Positions 55,702 through 64,000 of a DNA stretch of 64,000 nt are shown one piece after another. The notes under the pieces are model-generated. The model saw nothing but the letters and a program-made list of their open reading frames with translations, was not told where the DNA came from and searched no databases. The DNA is from Merluccius polli (lineage: Eukaryota; Chordata; Actinopteri; Gadiformes; Merlucciidae), in assembly GCA_030340625.1 (NCBI GenBank), contig JAOPHQ010002338.1, forward strand, positions 43,501 to 107,500, in the 5' to 3' direction. The position numbers and the translations under genes are program-made. Numbering within the stretch: the first letter of the stretch is position 1; each line of letters begins with the position of its first letter.

Positions 55702-56516
55702 TCAGGGTGTTTTGGGGCCCGTGGAGGGAGGGACGTCCGGCTGATCCAGCTGTTCAGTGGGCGCAGGGTGAGGATCCACAGGGATGTCCTCTTTCCTGTC
55801 CCCGGACAGAAAATCATGTATGGCCGTCTCAATGTGCGGCCGAAACGTGTGGTTCAACTTAGGATCCACCACTTGGGTGATGATCCGGTCCACGCCGGAC
55901 TCCAGCATGCACGACCTAAACAGAGGAGTACAGACACATTGAAAACCCAAATCCAATGACAACATGGATAACAACATAAGCCAGCCATCAGATGAAAAGG
56001 CATGAACGGGATGCTCACTGGACCACGCTTTGCCGCAGACCGTTTCTCATCTGGTTCTTGTTGATGGACGCGTTCCAGTCCTGCGTGCTGAGGTGCGTGG
56101 AGACGAAGTTGTCCACCCGCTGCCGCAGGTTCTGGTAGGCGGGCTGCAGCACGACACCAACCATTCAGTCCACAACATGCCGCCACCATCATCACATGGC
56201 GACATCATCACATCACATATTACCAGATGTATGTGCAACGTGGGACCGCAACGCACAGACTCTACCACTAAACGCGACGAGCTGGTGGTTAGTCGTGCGT
56301 TGTTGGGTCACATGTTTACGCATTTGACTATTAGTATTCATAAAGGTCCTCTTTCAGTAGTACCTTGGTGTCCACGTCCGCCAGGCAGTCCCTGCGGAAC
56401 TCGTCGAAGAGACCCCGGTTCTTCAGGTGCTCCACGATGAGGGCGATGAGCTGCGGGTCTCCCGGCGGCAGGGCGGCCGCCGTGGCGCTGCTGCTGCTGC
56501 CGCTGCCCTCCGCCAT
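55702..56516 (-). CDS. bod1: BOD1, biorientation of chromosomes in cell division 1
   Basis: Kinetochore/centrosome protein that inhibits PP2A-B56 and is needed for chromosome biorientation. Minus-strand exons: 56516-56364, 56143-56019, 55915-55702 (492 nt, 163 residues). It starts MAEGSGSSSSATAAALPPGD and continues PQLIALIVEHLKNRGLFDEF and RRDCLADVDTK. Exon 2 gives PAYQNLRQRVDNFVSTHL and NKNQMRNGLRQSVVQ. Exon 3 gives GVDRIITQVVDPKLNHTFRP and a Pro/Asp-rich tail. It is slightly shorter than human BOD1 (185 residues, from memory), mainly for lack of the Gly/Ala-rich N-terminus. The gene is head-to-head with htatsf1. Eighteen G lie 10 nt upstream of the ATG on the coding strand. A further 3' exon cannot be excluded. 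Confidence 0.92.
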
Positions 56517-57313
56517 GACAGCCAAACCCCCCCCCCCCCCCCCCAAAAAAAAACAACCGTGTTTGTTTAATGAATGTAAACGTTTGCTACTCACTAGCTA
56601 AAAAATACAGACTCTCACATTTGTGTTCACAGTCTGTTTGTTTCCAACGCCACACCATGCCGGTGCTGTCCTCCTCCCCTGTCTCCTCACCTACGGGTGT
56701 TTCCGGCGGTTGGGGACAAATCAAGCGCTCCCGTTTTCGAGGGGTCACGCATGCGCGGTTCGGTGGACTTTGACACCGGAAGTAGATGGTTCAAGCAGCA
56801 GTCGCGTTAGATATCACTATCAACAAGTTCACTAATACGTGCACGCTTTAGCCATACAAGACGACTAGGGTTGTACAGTGTGTACCGTTTGCCTTGAATG
56901 CGACACATACATTGATTATCCGGTATTTCCAACTCGGTTGCAAATGTAAAATATGCAATAAATACTACACCTCTCTCGTGTTGCACGGGCTTTCCGTTAA
57001 GGTAAGACAGCTTGGTGGGGATTTGACGACCATGCGTGAAATACACTATTAGGAGGCAACGTCTGTCACCTCCTAAAAGCATTAGCAACGGCAAAAATAA
57101 TAAAAAATCAAAAGTCTGTTCGGCAATGTGAACGGCGCTAACTGACCTCGTGTTGAGGCAAATGAGATGCTGTATGCTGTGATGCCGGATTGAATGTCTT
57201 TTAAAACGTAACGTGTGACGTCTAGCATGCATGCATGCATGATGAGTGGTGATGCATGGTTGTGGTCCAGTCCTTGATGCACTACCGTGATGCTGTGGTT
57301 TTCCTCGCTGCAG
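56517..57313. promoter_or_regulatory. Bidirectional bod1-htatsf1 promoter region
   Basis: About 800 bp separate two divergent start codons. An ETS-type motif CCGGAAGT is at 56776-56783 and an NRF1-like motif ACGCATGCGCGG at 56747-56758; both are typical of CpG-rich housekeeping bidirectional promoters. A plausible noncoding first exon of htatsf1 would end at 57001 (AAG|GTAAGA), with the coding exon starting at the acceptor CTGCAG just before the ATG at 57314. The first exon is inferred. Confidence 0.55.
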
Positions 57314-58551
57314 ATGAGTGACGGTCCGGACCGGAACCAGGAGTTCGTGGAGCAGCTGCGGATGCAGCAGCTGTACGGCCAGAGACGTGCGGACGGCTCC
57401 GACCCGTACACCTACACCGACCCGCAGGACGGCACCGTCTACGACTGGGACCACGACAAGAAAGCCTGGTTCCCAAAAGTATGAATTCTTAGTGGCTGCA
57501 CTGTTGTTAATGTGTTGTTGTTTCGCAGCGGCTACTCCAGCATGTGTTTTTAGTCGTGTTCATGGTCCCATTTGTGTGTGTGAGTGTGACCGCTTTCATC
57601 ATCAAACTGTGATGCGTGTCTCCCCTCGCCTGTTCTGGTGTAACTGTGCTGTATTTGAACTATCTGTAGATTACAGAGGACTTCATGGCAGCCTACCAGG
57701 CCAACTATGGCTTCACGGTAGATGGCACGCCGGACGCCAACGCCTGCATAGTGGACGCCACCAAGCCGGCCGCCCCCAGCACCGCAGACCTCGGGCCCCG
57801 GGGAGCTGCTGACCCAGAGCCCGCCCTGACCCAGGCGCCCGGTCAGGACCAGAAGCCGGCCAAGGAAGCCAAGCAGAAAGGAGAGAAGAGAAAACCAGAG
57901 CCAGGTGTGGTCCTTCGTCCTTCTCCATGATCAAGCACGGCCAATACCTCCTAAATCAGTAGGAGGTATCTACCCACAGGGAGTTGTGGCATAGGTCTCA
58001 TCTAAAAAAACAAAATAGAGCATCATAATACATGAACAAATGTGTGAATTAAGCTAGATTTACAGTTCTATGTACATTACATTTGCGAAGATCCACATTG
58101 CGACTTCCATGTCACGTTAACCCTAAATTGTACACAAACCCGATGAGCAAATCGCAAAACGGAAACAGAATCGCAAGCGGTAGTCTGCTCTATTGAAAAT
58201 AAGTTGAAAAAGCATCAATACATCCATGTGAAAAAGATGCTGCAAAATCATTCAAATGTACTGCTGAAACCAACCAACTGAAGAAACAGGGTTTTGATTT
58301 CGCCAGGTGCATTAATGTTATTTTCGTCTGGCTGTCCAAAACAAAACTCTATACCCGTTCACTGCTCGGCCAATCAGCATTTACTTGACGCGACCCTCCA
58401 CAGATGCGGGCAACACGTTGCTAACCTCTGGGAGGACTGCGTGTCTTTGTGTAGGCGTAAGTCCGCGACCGGCAAAAGGGGTGTGTTCAGGTCTCTGCGT
58501 AGCAAAGTGGATCTTCTGCATATGTGCTGATGCAGAAGTGTAACTATTCTT

Positions 58552-58582
<31 letters not shown>

Positions 58583-61500
58583 TTCTTATTCTTATTATTA
58601 TTTTGTTTTTTTAATAATGTACAGTGTTTCCCATACATAGACCAATGTGTGGTGCAGCGCCACAGAATCAACATTGATTCCGGGGGTTTTTTTGTTGTTG
58701 TTTTTTCCAGCGCGATTTGGAAACATAAATATCGTTCCGTTCATTCATCTCCGCATAGCACTCTTTCTCCCTGTCATTCTTGTTCACGCACACACACACG
58801 CACAGAGAGGGCAAGACAGAGCGAGACGCGCACACACAGTGGGGTTACACTTATAAAAGACGCCCGACGTTTCCAACCAACCCAACTGCGACTCGGACCA
58901 CAATGTTGTATCTTTCTATTTGTAATGGCACTAAAGGCAGTTTTAATGCTGTTTATAATTGTACAGGGTATAATCATGGTTGTTTTCTTTTCTTTTCTGT
59001 GCAGCTTGGTTTGACGTGGACGATAATAAGAACACCAATGTCTATGTTTCCGGTTCGTATTCCAAAACCTCCTCTCCTCTCTCTGTCGCATCCTTAAGAA
59101 GACAAAAGCTGAATGGACAGATTGACTCTCTGGCTCTTCTACCCCCCCCCCCCCCCCCCCCCCCCCCAGGCCTCCCTCCTGACGTTAGCAGCGAGGAGTT
59201 TGTGGAGTTGATGTCCAAGTGTGGCATCGTCATGAGGGACCCCATTACAGAGGAGTACAAGGTGAAGCTCTACAAGGACGGACAGGGCAACCTCAAGGGA
59301 GACGGTCTCTGCTGCTACCTCAAGGTCTGATTTTTTTTCCCCTCATCCTTATTATTCATAGCCATCACACCTCATTCACACAGTCAAATATCTGCTAGAC
59401 CTGTAGTATTCAGGTTTCCATATTAAATTGTGTGTGTGTGTGTGTGTGTGTGTGCGCATGTGCATGTGTGTGTGTAGAAGGAGTCTGTGGCCCTGGCTGT
59501 GCGTCTGATCGACGAGTCAGAGGTCAGAGGTTACAAGCTTCACGTGGAGGAGGCACACTTTGAGCTAAAGGGCCAGTATGATGCCACCAAGAAGAAGAAG
59601 AAGAACAAGGAATACAAGAAGAGATTACAACAACAACAGAAGTAATGCCGTCTTCTTCTTTCACATCGACTGAATAGACTTTGATTGAACGTAAAGATAA
59701 TGTAGACAGAGAGATTTGGTGAACTTGTTTAGTTATTGTTTCCCAAAGTGGGAGGCAGGGGTACTGCAGGGAGGTGGTATGGGAGGGGAGAATGTAATGT
59801 ATTGTAGTAGGGGGAAACTCACTACAATACACTGTATAAAAACATAGCACCGGCAGAACGAACAATTAGAAATGTGTTGCACACAAGAGCTGTAAACAAA
59901 CACATTAACTACTGATACAATTACAGTTAAGTGACTGCCCGCGCGTGTGCACCGAAGTTCAAAGTTTATAGTCGGCATGCGTGAACCAAAAATGATGTAA
60001 TCATGGCCCTCGCCCTCGATTTGTCGCACACCTCTGAATTGTGGAAGCCCTGCAAGCAAAGTGAGTGAACTGCATGTCCACAATGTTGGGGCAAAATGGA
60101 GACTGCCATGGTCATGTGTGGACTGTCTGCGCCCTTCACGAATGGTGCATCACAGTGACTATAAATTCTAGAGAAAAAAAATCACGAATCGGCTTTCAAT
60201 CTTTTCCTTTTTGTTGACATTCCAAAGAGGACTTCCATGATTGTCTTTTGTAACCTGCGCCCCCTTGTGGGGTGGGTACCTATACTCACGTTGTGTGTGT
60301 CTCTCTTTAGGCAGTTGGACTGGAGGCCAGAGAAAAAGGGAGAAGTGAGGAAGAGACATGAGAAGGTTGTCATCATCCAGAACATGTTCCATCCAAGCGA
60401 CTTTGAAGTGAGGACACACACACACACATTCAAACTTTGTTCACACATTGCACTTTCCGACAGTAGTGTTCTGCTGATTTAATGGCGTCGCCCTTTTGTT
60501 GACTCTGCCCCTTCAGGAAGACCCACTGGTGCTGAATGAGTATCGTGACGACCTGCGGATCGAGTGTGAGAAGTTTGGCCAGGTCAAGAAGGTCATCATC
60601 TTTGATGTAGGTCACCTGGCTGTGGTGTGTTATTATATTTAGGAATGGTACTCGTTTAGTAACAATTTATAGTCGCCATATTAGTGTTGCAGTGTGCTCT
60701 TTTTGGCAGACGCCGTTACAGCTGTGTGTGTGTTTTGCCTGCAGAGACATCCCGACGGCGTGGCCTCTGTGGCGTTTAAGGAGCCGGATCATGCCGACTT
60801 GTGCATCGAGGCGTTAAACAGACGCTGGTTTGGAGGAAGACAGCTCTCTGCTGTCCTCTGGGATGGAACCACGGACTACCAGGCACTGCTCTGCCTTTTT
60901 TTCCCCTCCACAATGATAAACTAGATACCCCAGTGCTCCACACAGCATTGACACTTCAAGTAGTCCATAGTAGCTTTGTTCGCAAAACCTCCTGGACTAC
61001 TACTTTAGTTCACATTGTGATTGTTTTATGAAATCCTTTTATCCAATTAGATTACCTTATTGATCGTCAGTGGCAATCGTGCCAATGAAATAGATAAATA
61101 TAAAATATAACAATGCAATATATGGTATGTAGTATGATATCTAAATGATAATTTAAATATCTTGTCTAGAGAGACTTGTTACCATAAAGGGGCTAACTGT
61201 GTGTGTGTGTGTGTGTGTGTAGGTGGAAGAGACGGCAAGAGAGCGCGAGGAGCGTCTCAAAGGCTGGTCCAACTTTCTGGACCCTGGCTCCAAAAAAGAG
61301 AAGCAGGACCCAAACTCCAGTGGACCAGAGCCTGGCGCCACCCCTGATACACCAGGCCCCGCCCATGATGCATCAGACCCTGCCCCTGATACACCAGGCT
61401 CTGCCCCTGACACCTCAGATCCCGCCCCTCACACACCAGGCTCCACACCCGACATGCCAGATCCCAGCTCTGATCTGACACGCACCACCTCAGAACCCAG

Positions 61501-61594
61501 CCTGGAAACGGAAACACGGTCCCAAGATCAACAAGAAGAGGAAGTGGACTCCACCGACAGCAGCCTACCAGGAAGTGATGAAGAGGAGGCTTAG
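57314..61594 (+). CDS. htatsf1: HTATSF1 (Tat-SF1 / CUS2-like) splicing-elongation factor
   Basis: U2 snRNP-associated RNA-binding protein, homologue of yeast Cus2, linking splicing and Pol II elongation. Exons: 57314-57478, 57670-57904, 59005-59052, 59170-59324, 59478-59641, 60311-60407, 60517-60606, 60745-60882, 61223-61594 (1464 nt, 487 residues). RRM1 spans NTNVYVSGLPPDVSSEEF to ESEVRGYKLHVEEAHF. A Lys-rich linker and QLDWRPEKKGEV follow. The second domain is a U2AF-homology motif starting KVVIIQNMFHPSDFEE, with RHPDGVASVAFK and the ligand-binding RWF in NRRWFGGRQL. It ends in a short tail with a Pro/Asp-rich repeat (PDTPGSAPDTSDP-like) and an acidic end, lacking the very long acidic tail of human HTATSF1. 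Noteworthy splice sites: donor GTTCGT after 59052, a C26 acceptor tract at 59142-59167, TG-tract acceptors at 59478 and 61223, and an apparent GC donor at 60883. Confidence 0.93.
58547..58580. repeat. (TTC)n microsatellite, htatsf1 intron 2
   Basis: Short pure TTC run grading into TTA/ATT. The surrounding intron (57905-59004) shows nothing else recognisable. Confidence 0.85.
59142..59167 (+). repeat. C26 homopolymer forming the htatsf1 exon 4 acceptor tract
   Basis: 26 consecutive C directly followed by AG and the exon start at 59170. The exon assignment is supported by phase and by the GLPPDVSSEEF match to RRM1. Confidence 0.93.
59429..59475 (+). repeat. (TG)n tract at the htatsf1 exon 5 acceptor
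   Basis: TG repeats with CGCATGTGCATG interruptions run to TGTGTGTAG; the exon begins at 59478. Confidence 0.93.
61198..61220 (+). repeat. (TG)n tract at the last htatsf1 acceptor
   Basis: 23 nt of TG followed directly by AG (61221-61222) and the exon start GTGGAAGAG. Confidence 0.93.
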
Positions 61595-62806
61595 ACAGGA
61601 CCGGTGACCTGTCCTGCTACTAAGCGAACTGAACTGCCGCAAAACAATTATTTGCTAAACAAAGAGATTGTCGTGAGATTAAATGTTTTGTAATTGGTTC
61701 ACTGCAGTGGATTAAAATGTTTTTCCTAATTTTATGATTATTTTTATTAGGTAGTCAGACATACATGCATAGATATAGTGATACTTTAAGATTGATTTTA
61801 GAAACTGGTCGATAGATTTGTGGTAATAATTTTGCATAGATTTAAATTTTCTATTTTACTGCCATGATACTAATGGCAATGCATTTATGCAGTACGGCTG
61901 TGCCTGCTACGTTTGCAGGTTTAACACCCATTATTACCTAGGTATTAGCATGTCTCTCCATCTCTTACGGCTTGGCATGTGCCTTGAATGTATTTTTATT
62001 TGTATGGGTACACAATTAACTGTCAACTCCAGTCCAGGGAAGTCGATGATAAACAGCCAGCATCAGGACCGTCTTGACTTATGTACTGGAAAGTAACTCA
62101 AGCAATTCAAATAATGTAAGCAATTCAAAGTTCTACGATGGACTAAATGTACCCGCTTTTCAACATTCACTTCTGCAGTAAAACAACAAGGCTATAGAAT
62201 TTTTATCTTGGTGGCTTTCAAATCTTTTGTTAAATCTGACGAAACTTTCATCAAGAGTAAAAAAAACACAAATAGAATGACTTCCAATTCATAAGCGAAT
62301 GGTCACCAATAAAATAATTTATTATGAAAATACAATTACATTTTCAAAAATATACAGTATGCCCTATGTATGTAATGCAATCTCATTCATGCATCTCTTA
62401 CACATTCACGGTGAATCTATAACAAATTACAGACATATGAAAATACTAGAAAATAGAAACACTTAACGATAACGCTGTAATACTCTTCCGCAGTTGGTCA
62501 GCTGCAGTCTTTACTCACGGGAGATAATTGCCAATGGTATTCGTCCATAGCAACAACATCCCCTTGGATTATTATTCGGATAAGACAATGTGTCAAGAAA
62601 CGGTCCACACATGTGGTCTTTATGCCCCTGTGTAGGTGGTAGGTAGGTCGATAGGTGAACGGTGAAATGTAAATATAATCCCCAATATACACACAAACTC
62701 TGAACACTTTCAAGTTCGTTCTTCAAATGTGTATTCATTGATAAGCCGTTGGTGTGTGTCGTTTATTCACCTAAAAAGGTCGATGACGTACATTTTGGTC
62801 TTGCTC
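61595..62806. other. Convergent htatsf1 and tpst 3' regions
   Basis: AT-rich DNA without coding signal. ATTAAA at 61678-61683 is a possible htatsf1 poly(A) signal. On the minus strand, AATAAA occurs at 62767-62762 and again near 62319-62324, either of which could serve the tpst gene. Confidence 0.45.
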
Positions 62807-63254
62807 TTAGCTGGGATGGGGTGTCTCTGTTGTCCTCAGACTCTGTAGAGTTGGGAGTCAGGACGTCACGTTAGCCTGAGATTATTCATAGCACAGAAAG
62901 GTCTTTGATAGGTCTACAATTTTAGTTTTTCTTTGTTTTAAAATGCCATTCAATATTTCACCAGAAAGGAGGATTCGAGACATTGCCGTTTCGCTCAGCC
63001 TGCGTCTCTGATCCCGTTTTCCGTTGCAATTGACCAAAACGTCGAAACTCACCTGGGAGTAGTTGAAGGGGGGAGCGATGGCGTCCGCTCTCCTGTAATC
63101 TGGCGGGTTGGCACGCGGGTCATAACCCAGCCGCGTAAGCATCGGTGCGATGTCCGCCATGTCATGTAGCACGTCGGACGGGATGTGTCCCACCCACTTG
63201 TCCAACGCGTCTGTGTTCACGGGCTTCATCACCTGATCCGTCGAGCGCTCGACC
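62807..63254 (-). CDS. Protein-tyrosine sulfotransferase (TPST1/2-like), 3' end
   Basis: Golgi type II membrane enzyme that transfers sulfate from PAPS to tyrosines of secreted and membrane proteins. One exon, 63254-63053 on the minus strand, is clear. It enters in phase 2 and encodes VERSTDQVMKPVNTDALDKW, then VGHIPSDVLHDMADIAPMLT and RLGYDPRANPPDYRRA, which matches the C-terminal part of TPST1 and TPST2. The donor CAG|GTGAGT is strong. A plausible last exon is 62842-62807 (SLRTTETPHPS then TAA), short and not conserved, so uncertain. The catalytic N-terminal part lies beyond the window. I cannot separate tpst1 from tpst2 or a fish-specific copy. Confidence 0.8.
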
Positions 63255-64000
63255 CTGCAGAGCAAACATACACATGGTGACCGTTCAGGTCAAGCTGGTG
63301 CTTCCAACAGGGACCCTGCCAGGTACTAAAGTCCATCCTTTCTTACATTGAGTCATGCAGTTCAATTAAACTCGATTTGAACGAGTCACACGGCAATGAG
63401 CGAGCGGCAAGGTATTGGTAGTTATTTCCCCTTCTAATCTTAATTACAGAGTCTTGGAAATAAATCTTGGAGAAAAAATAATCTAAAATGTTCTCATTAT
63501 CATGTGCAATAATAACGTTATGTGCAGCTCCACCACCACAGGAGTGTAACAATCATGTCTAGGGACGGGCACCGCACCACTGAGTGGAAGACCACATCAC
63601 AGCTCTGTTCTGAGGAAGAGCTGAAAGATAACTGGCTCGGCGACAAGCAGGGAACTGGAAGCTTTCACATGAGGGTCCATATTCTGGAGGACAGGCCCGC
63701 CAGAAAGGGAAAACAAACAAAAACCGTTGATCGTAACTGGAATGAATTACCTAATTATTAACTATGCTATTATTAGTAGGTAAAGCTTTTTATATAAATG
63801 TTGCCATTGTTTTAACATTGAAATAGCTGCTAAATACATTAATTATTAAAACCATTACACCCCCCCCCCCCCTAACCAAAACAATCCTGGGGAAAACTCT
63901 AACATTACATTAGCAGTTTGGAATTCATGGATTGGTGCATTTTCCCTTCTGACGTCATCACAGGACACTTATGGCTAAGAGTGGAATGAAGGCCCTTGAG
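63255..64000 (-). other. Presumed tpst intron
   Basis: Upstream of the tpst exon. No further coding block recognised. Contains a 13-nt C run (63860-63872). A 79-codon + strand frame at 63522-63761 has no recognisable similarity. Confidence 0.4.

Noticed and set aside
63522..63761. 79-codon + strand frame near the right edge
   Set aside because: No recognisable domain, and it lies in the presumed tpst intron on the opposite strand.

Overview
The window is vertebrate nuclear DNA, almost certainly from a ray-finned (teleost) fish. It has multi-exon genes with GT-AG introns, products close to human proteins, fish-type Tc1, hAT and Harbinger transposons and a tRNA-derived SINE. Very long (GT)n arrays and C/G homopolymers are unusually abundant. 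That density resembles cod-like (gadiform) genomes, but this is a low-confidence inference and I cannot name the species.

Gene order, with exon boundaries worked out by hand from splice signals and reading phase: (1) 3' part of tcerg1, + strand, 1-4225; (2) pcyox1l, +, 5661-10569; (3) crebrf, +, coding 20995-28541, with a probable noncoding first exon near 17.2-17.4 kb and a very long 3' untranslated region; (4) bnip1 (Sec20), +, 40016-47061; (5) stc2, -, 51658-48183; (6) bod1, -, 56516-55702; (7) htatsf1, +, 57314-61594, head-to-head with bod1; (8) 3' part of a tyrosylprotein sulfotransferase (tpst), -, 63254-62807. From memory of the human map, the first two genes lie at 5q32 and crebrf, bnip1, stc2 and bod1 at 5q35; htatsf1 is X-linked in human. 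This is therefore an ordinary conserved gene neighbourhood, not an operon or a defence or biosynthetic cluster.

The remaining DNA is mostly repeats. There are several hAT-type elements with readable 8-bp target duplications (16.4, 38.7, 45.2 and a nested pair at 54.8-55.6 kb). There is a Tc1-like element with a frameshifted transposase (22.7-23.9 kb), a decayed Harbinger element (42.3-44.1 kb), an unclassified inverted-repeat element with eight internal copies of a GGGACNGTTGTAAC motif (38.0-39.6 kb), and three large minisatellites.

The most interesting pattern is repeat growth at exon edges. The stc2 30-bp minisatellite (about 1.7 kb) starts exactly at the exon 2 donor site. The bnip1 23-bp minisatellite is made of copies of its exon 2 donor. 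Several 3' splice sites have (TG)n or a pure C26 run in place of a normal pyrimidine tract, and two introns appear to start with GC. I found no evidence of a new molecular system; the novelty lies in repeat and splice-site architecture.
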